Assembly: GCA_031549265.1 (NCBI GenBank)
Contig: JAVBQB010000002.1
Coordinates: 496,001 to 560,000, forward strand
Reading direction: 5' to 3'
DNA length: 64,000 nt
From: JAVBQB01 sp031549265
GTDB taxonomy: Bacteria; Bacillota; Clostridia; Oscillospirales; JAVBQB01
Both the position numbers and the translations under genes were made by a program. Under the pieces are notes generated by a model. That model made no database searches, was not told the origin of the DNA, and saw only the letters and a list, made by a program, of their open reading frames with translations. Below are positions 25,437 to 33,536 of this stretch, piece by piece (within the stretch, counting starts at the first letter, position 1; each line of letters starts with the position of its first letter).

Positions 25437-25958
25437 TCAGTCGCTTTCCATGAAAGACTCCAATATCTTATTATATATTTTTTCGGCGTTCTTGTTAAAG
25501 TTTTCTCGCAGGGCGGAAGCCTGCTCCGGACTTACGGCAAAGAGTTTAATGTCCAGGAAAGCGGTTTGGCCGTCCAGCAGCTGGCAGTTTACAGTTATTT
25601 CCCCGTCAGTTTCCGAAACGGAAGAACACACCTCGGTCTCGCGCCGCATTTTGGCAAGGGCGGTCAGCGTCGAGTTTTGGGCGCGCATTCGGGCAGAATA
25701 CGGAATGCCGCTCTGACACACATCCGCGGCAAACGTTCCCTTAGCCGTCAATTCAAACATTCCATCGGTATGGGTTAGGTGCCCCGACTCGACAAGCTCG
25801 TTAACGGCCTGGCAGAACTCAAAATAGTCAATAGCAGGGCTGAAAACCACCATCGGCGTGAGCTGCTCCAGAGTGATTGGCTCAGTCAGGTGCTTGAAAA
25901 CATATAGAACCAGAAATTTCATTTCTAGATTGGAGCGGGTGGAGTTGTCTGTGTTCAC
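25437..25958 (-). CDS. DUF4364 family protein, winged-helix-like
   Basis: 173 residues matching DUF4364, which has an N-terminal winged-helix-like fold (MKFLVLYVFKHLTEPITLEQLTPM...YFEFCQAVNELVESGHL) and a C-terminal ligand-type domain. A transcriptional regulator role is usually assumed. GTG 25958 with GGAGG 8 bases upstream is chosen over 26000, because the longer frame would include the inverted repeat at 25981-25998. Confidence 0.75.
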   Translation of the reverse strand: MNTDNSTRSNLEMKFLVLYVFKHLTEPITLEQLTPMVVFSPAIDYFEFCQAVNELVESGHLTHTDGMFELTAKGTFAADVCQSGIPYSARMRAQNSTLTALAKMRRETEVCSSVSETDGEITVNCQLLDGQTAFLDIKLFAVSPEQASALRENFNKNAEKIYNKILESFMESD

Positions 25959-25980
25959 CTGATTACCTCCAAAAAGACAA

Positions 25981-25998
25981 GTCCATATGATTATGGAC
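25981..25998. promoter_or_regulatory. Perfect inverted repeat upstream of the DUF4364 gene
   Basis: GTCCATA-TGAT-TATGGAC, 7-bp arms. On the minus strand it is followed by TTGTCTTTTT and then the ribosome site, so it could be an operator (perhaps autoregulatory) or a small attenuator. Confidence 0.5.
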
Positions 25999-26101
25999 AA
26001 CGTTTATTGAATTCTATCATATATCATAGGAAAAGAAAAGCTGGCCAAAGGAATAATTGGCGGATAGCCGCTGCAATAAAGCGTAATTAGTAATTTCTTC
26101 T

Positions 26102-26128
26102 ATTTCCCTTAACAATTAGGAGGGAAAT
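26102..26128 (+). promoter_or_regulatory. Hairpin able to hide a ribosome-binding site
   Basis: ATTTCCCT (26102-26109) can pair with AGGGAAAT (26121-26128), covering part of AGGAGGG (26118-26124) that precedes the ATG at 26134. Seen directly; function inferred. Confidence 0.4.
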
Positions 26129-26133
26129 GTTAT

Positions 26134-26193
26134 ATGAGGTTTGGAGCATATTCGTTTTTCAGCGTAATTCATGCACAATGCTATCGAAGATAA
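26134..26193 (+). CDS. Possible 19-residue small protein or leader peptide
   Basis: ATG 26134 has a near-perfect SD (AGGAGGG) 9 bases upstream and opens a frame of 19 codons, MRFGAYSFFSVIHAQCYRR, ending TAA. It lies in the gap of about 340 bases between the divergent DUF4364 and methylase genes, in the same direction as the methylase (107 bases upstream). I do not recognise it. It could be a leader peptide or chance. Confidence 0.35.
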   Translation: MRFGAYSFFSVIHAQCYRR

Positions 26194-26300
26194 TCTGTAG
26201 TATGGTTATGCAGATGACGAGATAAGCGCGTAACGATGATTATCCTGCAATATTGAGTTTTTAAAGATTGACATGCATTTTAACTTTCGGAGGTAATTAT
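26194..26300. other. Intergenic stretch upstream of the methylase-like gene
   Basis: No gene. A TTGACA occurs at about 26268-26273 without a convincing -10. GGAGG lies 7 bases before the TTG start at 26301. Confidence 0.4.
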
Positions 26301-27338
26301 TTGGATGCCCGTTCGAGAATTCTTTTTCTAATAAACCCTTTGCACACCAGAACCTATTTTGGAGCGGCGGAACATATGGCTCTGGCGGAAGCGCGGATAT
26401 TGGGGCAACCAGCCGGGATTGATCCGGGTGAAATTGAATGCTGTGAAATAGTTGGAATTGAATATATTTCTGTCCCTGCCGGTAATAATTCTGAGGGCGT
26501 GACTCAAATATTTGGCAGGGCGTCCTTCGGGCAAGCGGCCTATATTTCAGCCGAAAACGGTGCACTGATTCCGCTTGAAATGCCGGACAAATTTCTTTTC
26601 GGCGGGTGCATGTCCGCGATGATGAAGTATAAAGGAAAAACCAACGAGCTTTTCACCCGCTTACTCATCAATATAGCGCTGACGGCGGGCAACCGGTGGG
26701 GAAAGCCAGGGATAACGATCCTGGACCCTTTGTGCGGCAAAGGAACTACGCTTTTTGAGGGGATGTCGTATGGCTTCAATGTAACCGGGGTCGAAGCCAG
26801 CGGCGCCTACTGTCTGGAAATCAAAAACTTCCTCACCCGGTACCTGAAGCTGGGGAAATACAAACATCGGACGGCCAATCGAAAAGTCTCGGATGAAAAC
26901 GGTAAGAAGTTCGCCGACGTCTTTTCCTTATTTACGGCGGACGATAAGACAGACTACACCGCGGACAAAATACAGGCGGTAAATATCGCAAATTGTGATA
27001 CTGCCGACGTTTCAAAAGTGTTCGGTCAGAAATTTGCGGACATAATAGTTACTGATCTGCCATATGGAGTTCAGCACGCGGGCAAATCCGCGGAGGGCGA
27101 CAGGGGTCTATGCAGGCCGGATCAGCTTTTGAAGCGAGCCTTGCCGATTTGGGGGCGCGCGCTTAAGGGGGATGGCGTTATGGTGCTTTCATATAACGCT
27201 AATTCGCTGAAATCCACGGCGATTGCGGACTTAGTGAACGAAGCGGGATTACGTATTGACCGGCTTTGCATAGACGGTATGTTACGGCACTGGGTATCAG
27301 AAAGCATTGTTCGCGATGTTGTAATTATCAGAAAATAA
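26301..27338 (+). CDS. Putative RNA methyltransferase (TRMG10/THUMP-type methylase fold)
   Basis: 345 residues. SAM-binding motif I ILDPLCGKGTTLFEG lies near residue 150, and motif IV VTDLPYGVQHAG near 255 has the (D)LPYG form of tRNA m2G methylases. The N-terminal part (RILFLINPLHTRTYFGAAEHMALAEARI) lacks an obvious THUMP domain. TTG 26301 preceded by GGAGG at 7 bases is the best start, as the family N-terminus begins about here. The target RNA is unknown. larB follows after 25 bases. Confidence 0.7.
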   Translation: MDARSRILFLINPLHTRTYFGAAEHMALAEARILGQPAGIDPGEIECCEIVGIEYISVPAGNNSEGVTQIFGRASFGQAAYISAENGALIPLEMPDKFLFGGCMSAMMKYKGKTNELFTRLLINIALTAGNRWGKPGITILDPLCGKGTTLFEGMSYGFNVTGVEASGAYCLEIKNFLTRYLKLGKYKHRTANRKVSDENGKKFADVFSLFTADDKTDYTADKIQAVNIANCDTADVSKVFGQKFADIIVTDLPYGVQHAGKSAEGDRGLCRPDQLLKRALPIWGRALKGDGVMVLSYNANSLKSTAIADLVNEAGLRIDRLCIDGMLRHWVSESIVRDVVIIRK

Positions 27339-27363
27339 GTAGACTCCGGAGAGGGTGATTCGC

Positions 27364-28122
27364 TTGTATGAAGATAAACTGAAAAAGCTGCTGAATGAAT
27401 ACAAAACCGGAGAACTTGATGAAAATGAGCTGTTCCGGCTCTTGAAGCTGATGCCGTTCGAGGATTTGGGCTGGGTTTCGCTGGATCATCACAGAGCTAT
27501 CAGATCCGGATATCCGGAAGTTATTTATTGCGCGGGTAAAACACCGGAGCAAGTTGCTATTATCGCCGAAAAGCTGATTTCCGCTGGTAATTCTTCCATA
27601 ATGGCAACCCGTGCGGATATTAGTCATTTTGAGGCGGTGCAAAAACTGGTTCCGGATGCTGTTTATCACGGGGCCGCGAGGATGATAACCGTTTGCCGGT
27701 CGGTTTCCGAAGCTCCGGCGCTGCCGGTTTGCGTCGTGACCGCTGGAACGTCGGATATTCCGGTAGCAGAGGAAGCCGCAGTAACCGCCGAACAGCTTGG
27801 AAACAGAATTGAACGAGTGTATGACGTTGGTGTCGCGGGCATACACCGCCTTTTCGCGCGGCTGGACACGATATCCAGCGCCGGTGTCGTCATAGTTATT
27901 GCGGGAATGGAGGGAGCGCTGGCGAGCGTTATCGGCGGACTGGTAGATATTCCGATAATTGCGGTGCCGACCAGCGTGGGTTACGGAGCGAACTTTAACG
28001 GGCTGACGCCTCTGCTTGCCATGCTGAACAGCTGCGCCGCAGGTGTTGGCGTCGTGAATATTGACAACGGCTTTGGAGCTGGATGGATGGCAAGCCGGAT
28101 AAACAGAATGGTATTGCGATAA
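27364..28122 (+). CDS. larB: Nickel-pincer cofactor biosynthesis protein LarB
   Basis: 252 residues with the AIR-carboxylase-like C-terminal domain VVTAGTSDIPVAEEAAVTAEQLG and the conserved end PTSVGYGANFNGLTPLLAMLNSCAAG. Established role: carboxylation and hydrolysis of nicotinic-acid adenine dinucleotide in making the pincer cofactor of lactate racemase-type enzymes. GAGAGG 9 bases before TTG 27364 sets the start, with a GTG at 27355 as alternative. larC, larE and larA are not in the window. Confidence 0.88.
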   Translation: MYEDKLKKLLNEYKTGELDENELFRLLKLMPFEDLGWVSLDHHRAIRSGYPEVIYCAGKTPEQVAIIAEKLISAGNSSIMATRADISHFEAVQKLVPDAVYHGAARMITVCRSVSEAPALPVCVVTAGTSDIPVAEEAAVTAEQLGNRIERVYDVGVAGIHRLFARLDTISSAGVVIVIAGMEGALASVIGGLVDIPIIAVPTSVGYGANFNGLTPLLAMLNSCAAGVGVVNIDNGFGAGWMASRINRMVLR

Positions 28123-28259
28123 AAATACTATGAAAGTGCTTATTATTTCACTGAAAAATTTCGATAAAGAACTATACAGGTTATTATGAATAAAATGACA
28201 ACTGACAAATTGGTGATAATTCACAAAATAGCAGTTCAAAATTTGGCATTTATTAAGTA

Positions 28260-28287
28260 TTGAATTATTTTATAGCTGTGGTATTAT
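28260..28287 (+). promoter_or_regulatory. Promoter of the c-di-GMP riboswitch unit
   Basis: TTGAAT (28260-28265), 16 bases, TATTAT (28282-28287) with a TGG extension. Start near 28294, directly before the riboswitch. Confidence 0.75.
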
Positions 28288-28298
28288 TAAGACGGTAA

Positions 28299-28385
28299 AT
28301 CCGAAAAAGGCAAAACTGTCGAAAGACAGTGACGCAAAACTATAGGGCCTTGCTGTTTGACAGCGTGGCAGCCAGTTGCCGAAGA
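28299..28385 (+). promoter_or_regulatory. Cyclic-di-GMP-I (GEMM) riboswitch
   Basis: The aptamer shows the GEMM-I signature: GGCAAA, a hairpin ACTGTCGAAAGACAGT, GACGCAAAAC, GGGCCT, a second hairpin and a closing GGCAGCCAGTTGCCG. A terminator hairpin follows at 28400. It controls the downstream transglutaminase gene. On or off direction was not derived. Confidence 0.93.
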
Positions 28386-28399
28386 AGAAATGTTAAATC

Positions 28400-28437
28400 A
28401 ACCTTTTCTTCCCGGCTCGAAGAAAAGGTTTTTCTTT
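28400..28437 (+). terminator. Riboswitch terminator
   Basis: AACCTTTTCTTC (28400-28411) pairs perfectly with GAAGAAAAGGTT (28419-28430), followed by TTTCTTTG. Expression platform of the c-di-GMP riboswitch. Confidence 0.88.
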
Positions 28438-28498
28438 GTTTAGAGGTGGCTTCTTGGGACGCTGGACTTCAGTATTATCAATAAAGGGAGATGCAGTT

Positions 28499-29371
28499 AT
28501 GAAAAGGATAATTACTCTGCTTATTACAATTATTTTAGTCTCGGCGACGCTGGTTCCGGCCTGCCTGGCGGCTGAAATAATTGATTCCGATAAGTCCCAG
28601 ATAGATGCCACCGACAAAAACAAGGGACTTTTCAAGGTTAAGTATAATGCGGCGACCGATAAAAAATTGAAGGTCAAAGTAGAGAAAGCCGGGGCCGAGG
28701 CCTACTCGTATGATCTTAACAACAAAGGCAATTGGGAATCGTTTCCCATGCAGCTTGGCAACGGTGATTATACCGTAAAGGTTCTGGAGAATATTGACGG
28801 AAACCGCTATTCAGTGGGCCAGACCGCGAAGATAACGGTAAAGTATACGGATAACAACGCGCCTTTCCTAAACTCAATTCAGAATATTAACTTCACCAAA
28901 GACTCCGCGACAGTTAAAAAAGCCGCCGAACTTATGCAAGGCGCCCCAACCGACATAAAAAAGGTTGAAAACGTCTATAAATTTATCGTCGACAACATTA
29001 CTTATGATAAAGATAAAGCTGCAAAGGCGCAGGCAGGCCAGCTCAGCGGATATGTTCCTGCGGTGGATGTAATCCTTAATTCGAAAAAGGGAATCTGCTT
29101 TGACTATTCGTCCCTGATGGCTGCCATGCTTCGCTCGCAGGGAATCCCTGCCAAAATGGTATTTGGTTATGTCGCCCCTAACAACGTATACCATGCCTGG
29201 AATGAAGTTTATATCAAGGGAGAGGGCTGGATTAAGATCAACGGATCGATCTATTTCGACGGCAAGAACTTTGTCAGAATGGACTCCACATTCGCGTCCA
29301 GCAATAAAAACGGCGGTCTCTCAAAGTATCTTGGTGACGGTTCGAATTACAGCAACAAGTACATTTATTGA
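28499..29371 (+). CDS. Secreted transglutaminase-like protein
   Basis: 290 residues. A signal peptide (about 1-25, ending LAA) is followed by a beta-sandwich-like region (30-115) and a transglutaminase core. The Cys-His-Asp triad is visible in KGICFDYSS (C near 200), VYHAWNEVY (H near 232) and RMDSTF (D near 262). Such domains act as proteases or cross-linkers on surface proteins or peptidoglycan. ATG 28499 has GGGAG 6-8 bases upstream. Control by a c-di-GMP-I riboswitch ties it to the sessile/motile switch. Confidence 0.88.
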   Translation: MKRIITLLITIILVSATLVPACLAAEIIDSDKSQIDATDKNKGLFKVKYNAATDKKLKVKVEKAGAEAYSYDLNNKGNWESFPMQLGNGDYTVKVLENIDGNRYSVGQTAKITVKYTDNNAPFLNSIQNINFTKDSATVKKAAELMQGAPTDIKKVENVYKFIVDNITYDKDKAAKAQAGQLSGYVPAVDVILNSKKGICFDYSSLMAAMLRSQGIPAKMVFGYVAPNNVYHAWNEVYIKGEGWIKINGSIYFDGKNFVRMDSTFASSNKNGGLSKYLGDGSNYSNKYIY

Positions 29372-29403
29372 CGTGTATTCCACAAAACCACAAAAGAGTA
29401 CGA

Positions 29404-29445
29404 CAAAAGGCCCCGGATTGGCACTGCCAATCTGAGGCCTTTACT
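29404..29445. terminator. Bidirectional terminator
   Basis: AAAGGCC (29406-29412) pairs with GGCCTTT (29436-29442), with inner stem ATTGGC/GCCAAT. It lies between convergent transglutaminase and PBP genes. Confidence 0.75.
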
Positions 29446-29451
29446 GTTTGT

Positions 29452-32022
29452 TTATGCGGCGGGTTCCTCAAGTGCGTCCGGATTATCGGTCGGGGGCGGG
29501 GGTGAGGTAGGCTGCGCTGACGGAGGTTGATTCGGTTGCTCAGAAGGAGGGGAGCCGGTTTGCGTGTTGGGCGGCGCGTTCGGGTTTGGAGAAGCCGACG
29601 GGCCATCCGGCTGCGGATTGACGGGTTCCGTGCTCGGAGTTTCAACCGGTTGGTACGAAGTGTGTGTTGTGCAGTATCCCGCGACCCGGGCGCCGCCTGC
29701 CGGAGGATATGTGCCTTCCGGCAGCGGATAGTCAAGGATAGCGTATTTCTGGTCGGCTATGACAACGCCGGGCATGTTAAAGGCTCTTTTTAGCTTCAGC
29801 AGTGACATATACTTGATGCTGTCTGGCGGGCAGTACTGTGTCGCAAGCATGCCGGTGGTGGAATCCATTCTGAAAGTGACGTGCATGTCGCAGGATTCTG
29901 TCGGGACATCTTTGGGGAAATACAATCCGTTAGCCACACGGCTGCCGCGGACATCGCTTCTGCAATTGGCGGTGGGTTTCAGTCCGCTGTCGATACAGTA
30001 GGCCGCGGTCACAACGTTCTCCGGCTGTGGGAAAGTTCGCGCCGGAAGTCCTTTGTGAACCTTGTCCATGACCAGTTTCCACATGGTAAGAGCCGGATTC
30101 CGCGATTTCTCAAGGTTAATCTCCTTTGGATCGTCAAATCCGAACCAAACGGAGGCTGTGTAATACGGGGTGTATCCGACGAACCATCTGTCCTTATCCT
30201 CGTCAGTAGTACCGGTTTTGCCGGCTACTGAGATATTGCTCATCGCGGCGGCTCTGCCTGTGCCCTTTTTGACCACGTTCTGGAGCAGGTAATTCATATA
30301 GAACGCGGTTTCCTCCCGCATTGCGGGTTTGGTCTGCGGAGCGTTATCGAGCACAACATTCCCCTGGGAGTCCAGCACCTTGGTATAAGTTCTTGGTTTG
30401 GTGTACAAACCGTTATTTGTAAAGCTGGCGTACGCAGCCGTGAGATCACGGACAGAAACGCCGCGGGTCAGTCCGCCGAGAGCCATGGAAGCAAGGCCGA
30501 TATCGGAGTATGTGGCTCCGCCGCTGTCCAGTTGGCTGACAAGGCTTTTGCTCATGCCGAGATTCTGCGTTGCGAAGTCAAAAGCGACCTGGGGCGTCAT
30601 ATTGTTGACAAGGTGAACCGGAATTGTGTTTATAGAGAGCTCCACAGCGCGCATGATCGTCATCCTGCCGGTATAGCCGCTGACTGTCGAGTTCTTTGGC
30701 CATGGTTTTCCGCTGGCGCTCTTTTTGAGAGGCACGTCGTCCATAACGGAGTTCGGTGTGATGAAGCCGTAATTGATGGCGGGGGCGTAGACGGTGACCG
30801 GCTTGATTGCCGAGCCAGGTTGGCGGTACGACTGAGTCGCGCGGTTAAGACCGCGGTTCAGCTTCTTTTCGCCACGACCACCCACCATGCCGACAATATT
30901 ACCGGTGTAGGGGTCCATAATTACCATGGCTGCCTGGGCTTTGTCGGCTCCATAGGTTACGGGGAAGTTTTTTTCGTCGGAGAAAACTTCGTCCATTATT
31001 GCCTGGATCCGGGTGTCTACCGTTGTGTAAATACGATATCCACCGCTGTAGACCATCTTCTCGGCCATTTTGCGTGAGACGCCCTTCTGTTCCTGCAAGT
31101 CCGCGACGACGTCGCTGATCACCTGATCCACGAAATAGGATTGCTTACTGGCGGTATCCTTGCTCTCTTTTCGCTTGAACTCGAGTTTTTGGGCGACAGC
31201 CTCATCGTATTCAGCTTTCGTAATCAGGCTTTGCTCCAGCATTTGCGAAAGGATATTGAGCTGACGTTCTCTGTTGTGCTCGGGGTTTTGGTAAGGGTCA
31301 TAACGTGTCGGCAGATTTGTGATGCCAATCATTGAGGCGCATTCCGCAAGGGTCAGCTGCGACAGGTCTTTGGCAAAATAGACTTCAGCCGCCGTTTTGA
31401 CACCGGAGCAGCCTTGACCAAGGTAAATAGTGTTCAGATACCAGGTAAGAATTTTGTCTTTTGAATAAGTCCGGTCAAACTCAAGCGCGCGGAAAATCTC
31501 GAGCAGTTTGCGCTTGACCGTGACCTCCTTCTCTTCAGTGAGGTTCTTTATCAGTTGCTGTGTGATTGTAGATCCTCCAAAGCTGGACTGGGACGACATA
31601 AAGATGTTGTAGAACGCGCCGAACGTGCGCTTCCAGTCAACTCCGTCATGGGTGTAAAAGCGTTTGTCCTCGATTGCAACCGCGGCTTTTTTCAAGTATT
31701 CGGGTATTTCGTCCGACTCTGCCCAGACTCTGTTCTCCACGCCGTAGAGCTTTTCGAGCTCCTTCTGCTCGCCGGTTTCAGGATCTGTGCAGTATATGAA
31801 ACTGGTGAGATTGAGCTGGAAATCGTCCAGATTGACAACGGTTTCAGGCTTGATATATTTGTCGACATAAGCGACAAAAAGAAATGTGAGTATGAGTCCG
31901 GTGGTTATAGTAATTATGACCAGCGTGCCCAAAATTTTCAGTATCCATCCGACGGTGTGTCCGACGACGCTGCCGGTAACTCCGACTGATTTTCCAATGA
32001 TTTTCTTTGTTTTCTTATCCAC
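29452..32022 (-). CDS. Class A penicillin-binding protein 1A
   Basis: 856-residue bifunctional peptidoglycan synthase. One membrane helix at about 25-50 precedes the GT51 glycosyltransferase with the catalytic Glu in AIEDKRFYTHDGVD and GGSTITQQLIKN. The transpeptidase has SAIK (QPGSAIKPV), SIN and KTGT. A Pro/Ser/Asn-rich tail of about 70 residues ends the protein. GTG 32022 with GGAGG at 6 bases is chosen over 32049. Monocistronic, with its own promoter. Confidence 0.94.
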   Translation of the reverse strand: MDKKTKKIIGKSVGVTGSVVGHTVGWILKILGTLVIITITTGLILTFLFVAYVDKYIKPETVVNLDDFQLNLTSFIYCTDPETGEQKELEKLYGVENRVWAESDEIPEYLKKAAVAIEDKRFYTHDGVDWKRTFGAFYNIFMSSQSSFGGSTITQQLIKNLTEEKEVTVKRKLLEIFRALEFDRTYSKDKILTWYLNTIYLGQGCSGVKTAAEVYFAKDLSQLTLAECASMIGITNLPTRYDPYQNPEHNRERQLNILSQMLEQSLITKAEYDEAVAQKLEFKRKESKDTASKQSYFVDQVISDVVADLQEQKGVSRKMAEKMVYSGGYRIYTTVDTRIQAIMDEVFSDEKNFPVTYGADKAQAAMVIMDPYTGNIVGMVGGRGEKKLNRGLNRATQSYRQPGSAIKPVTVYAPAINYGFITPNSVMDDVPLKKSASGKPWPKNSTVSGYTGRMTIMRAVELSINTIPVHLVNNMTPQVAFDFATQNLGMSKSLVSQLDSGGATYSDIGLASMALGGLTRGVSVRDLTAAYASFTNNGLYTKPRTYTKVLDSQGNVVLDNAPQTKPAMREETAFYMNYLLQNVVKKGTGRAAAMSNISVAGKTGTTDEDKDRWFVGYTPYYTASVWFGFDDPKEINLEKSRNPALTMWKLVMDKVHKGLPARTFPQPENVVTAAYCIDSGLKPTANCRSDVRGSRVANGLYFPKDVPTESCDMHVTFRMDSTTGMLATQYCPPDSIKYMSLLKLKRAFNMPGVVIADQKYAILDYPLPEGTYPPAGGARVAGYCTTHTSYQPVETPSTEPVNPQPDGPSASPNPNAPPNTQTGSPPSEQPNQPPSAQPTSPPPPTDNPDALEEPAA

Positions 32023-32067
32023 GGGATTCCTCCATTGGCCGCGATGCATGCAATTCTTTCAGGACTC

Positions 32068-32095
32068 ATTATAACACAGGTGTCAACTTTCCCAA
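32068..32095 (-). promoter_or_regulatory. Promoter of the PBP1A gene
   Basis: Minus strand TTGGGA (32095-32090), 16 bases, TATAAT (32073-32068) with a TGT extension. Leader of about 40 bases. Confidence 0.7.
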
Positions 32096-32204
32096 TTGGC
32101 ATTTTTATCAGTAATTGCAATAATTGTTACTGTTATTTGTATAATTGTTTACAAATAAGGAAATAATATCACATAAATATCAAGATTTTCAGGAGGTGTG
32201 CCAA

Positions 32205-32573
32205 ATGTCTTATAGAGCTAAGACCGTTGCCATCTGTCTCGTTGTATTATTTGTCGTGTCGCTGCTGGCGGCCGCGTTCGCATGGCAGGGTGCACTGGCG
32301 CCTGAATCTGGCGCCGGTCAGCCGCACAACGTCTTGCCGGTCAGCGCTGTCGACGCCGCCGGCGGGAGCGGAGCCAATAATCAAATATATATTCTAAAGG
32401 ACACCGAGGGCCTGATTGCCGTCTTTACACCCGAGAATATGGAAGTTCCGGTGATTACGAGCGAGATCAAGACCGAGAGCCTGCGCGCGACCGATAAATC
32501 GAGACTGCAAAGAGGAATCACGGTTCTGGGGTATGACAACGTGCTGAAGCTGCTTGAGGATTTCAGCAAATAA
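32205..32573 (+). CDS. Membrane-anchored BofC C-terminal-like protein
   Basis: 122 residues. An N-terminal membrane helix (about 7-27, AICLVVLFVVSLLAAAFAW) leads into a small C-terminal domain: IYILKDTEGLIAVFTP...LRATDKSRLQRGITVLGYDNVLKLLEDF. This resembles the BofC C-terminal domain found in many clostridial proteins. In Bacillus BofC controls a pro-sigma-K checkpoint, but a role here is not established. AGGAGG lies 8 bases before ATG 32205, preferred over 32145. Confidence 0.7.
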   Translation: MSYRAKTVAICLVVLFVVSLLAAAFAWQGALAPESGAGQPHNVLPVSAVDAAGGSGANNQIYILKDTEGLIAVFTPENMEVPVITSEIKTESLRATDKSRLQRGITVLGYDNVLKLLEDFSK

Positions 32574-32600
32574 TCCCGGTAGCTTGCCGGAAAAATATTA

Positions 32601-32639
32601 TGCCGTAGATCACAAATCTACGGCACTTTGCGTTTTTTT
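32601..32639 (+). terminator. Terminator of the BofC-like gene
   Basis: TGCCGTAGAT (32601-32610) pairs with ATCTACGGCA (32616-32625), followed by CTTTGCG and seven T. Confidence 0.85.
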
Positions 32640-32725
32640 CTGTTCCACGTCGCGGAATGGCAATTCAGGTATCATAAGTACAGGTTCGTTACGTAATTCA
32701 TCCGTAAATCGAATAGACATTTTAC

Positions 32726-32754
32726 TTGATTTATCGGCGGGAATGCGGTATCCT
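32726..32754 (+). promoter_or_regulatory. Promoter of the DUF1292 gene
   Basis: TTGATT (32726-32731), 17 bases, TATCCT (32749-32754). Confidence 0.55.
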
Positions 32755-32802
32755 TGATGCAAGGAAAAGCAAAGCGAAAATAATATTGATAGGGGAATAT
32801 AA

Positions 32803-33078
32803 ATGAGCGAAGAATATGGTGGAGACTTTATTGTTTTGACTGATGACGAAGGACACGAGGTCGAACTCGAGCACCTTGACACTCTCGAGTATGAAGGCAA
32901 CACGTTTATGGCGCTCGTTCCTGTCACCGAAAACGAAGAAGAAGAGGAACTGGTCATCCTGATGGTCGAAGAGGAAGACGGCGAAGAAATACTCGTGACT
33001 GTCGATGACGAACAGCTTCTCGAAGCCGTGTATGAGATTTTCATGCAGCGGGTTGAGGATATGGAAGAGTCGGAATAA
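32803..33078 (+). CDS. DUF1292 family protein (YrzB-like)
   Basis: A 91-residue, very acidic protein with the DUF1292 pattern FIVLTDDEGHEVELEHLDTL, YMALVP-like FMALVPV, LVILMVEEE and ILVTVDDEQLLEAVYEIFMQ. The family is common in Firmicutes beside ruvX and alaS, but its function is unknown. Here it stands alone, followed by a structured RNA gene. Confidence 0.85.
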   Translation: MSEEYGGDFIVLTDDEGHEVELEHLDTLEYEGNTFMALVPVTENEEEEELVILMVEEEDGEEILVTVDDEQLLEAVYEIFMQRVEDMEESE

Positions 33079-33146
33079 AACAACAAAAGTCTGTCTTGTT
33101 GGGAATTATTTCATTCTTTCGACACAGATATTATAATATATTTCGC

Positions 33147-33175
33147 TTGATTTTGGCGGCGTTCTGTGCTAATAT
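33147..33175 (+). promoter_or_regulatory. Promoter of the 6S-like RNA
   Basis: TTGATT (33147-33152), 17 bases, TAATAT (33170-33175). Start near 33182. Confidence 0.6.
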
Positions 33176-33182
33176 TATCATA

Positions 33183-33437
33183 GTAATTAAAAGTATGCAT
33201 CACAACGCCCTGCTTGGTGCGTGCTGGGCTCTTTTAAACCCACATTTCTCATTAGGGATTCCTACTTCTGCTGTGAATTGCAGGCCTCCCGGCATTTATT
33301 TGCCGGAAGTTGGAAGCAGCGAAGCAGCCAGAGGGGTTGCCCACCTGCGGTAGCGTGCAGGTTATATTAGAGTCCCACGGCCAAAGTGGGGAGGCTTACA
33401 TCCTCAGCGGCGGAATTATTTCCGCCGCTTTTTGCTG
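33183..33437 (+). ncRNA. ssrS: 6S RNA-like non-coding RNA
   Basis: A gene-free stretch with its own promoter and terminator. A closing helix can form between GGGCTCT (about 33227) and AGAGTCCC (about 33370). The 5' strand has TTTTAAACCCACATTTCTC, and internal hairpins CTGC/GCAG and CCGGCA/TGCCGG form the terminal arm. The 3' strand GGGGTTGCCCACCTGCGGTA parallels the GGGUUACAGCCUGCGGCGG segment of E. coli 6S. 6S mimics an open promoter and binds sigma-A RNA polymerase. Ends are approximate. Another structured RNA remains possible. Confidence 0.6.
33406..33433 (+). terminator. Terminator of the 6S-like RNA
   Basis: AGCGGCGGAA (33406-33415) pairs with TTCCGCCGCT (33420-33429), followed by TTTTT. 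Confidence 0.85.
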
Positions 33438-33456
33438 TCTTTTTTGGATTGCTTCC

Positions 33457-33486
33457 CGCCCGGCGCGTCATGGAGCCTGCCGGGCG
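33457..33486. repeat. GC-rich inverted repeat downstream of spoIVA
   Basis: CCGCCCGGC pairs with GCCGGGCGG across a 12-base loop. It lies between the 6S-like terminator and the convergent spoIVA stop. No T-run follows on the minus strand, so a terminator role for spoIVA is doubtful. Confidence 0.5.
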
Positions 33487-33536
33487 GCGGACCGCGGTTA
33501 CAGCGCTTGACAGGCCGGGTAATTGCATCGCGACGC

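Noticed and set aside
25341..25778. Plus-strand frame of 145 codons
   Set aside because: Mostly antisense to the DUF4364 gene and lacks a ribosome site.
27328..28239. Minus-strand frame of 303 codons
   Set aside because: Antisense to larB, which has clear family motifs.
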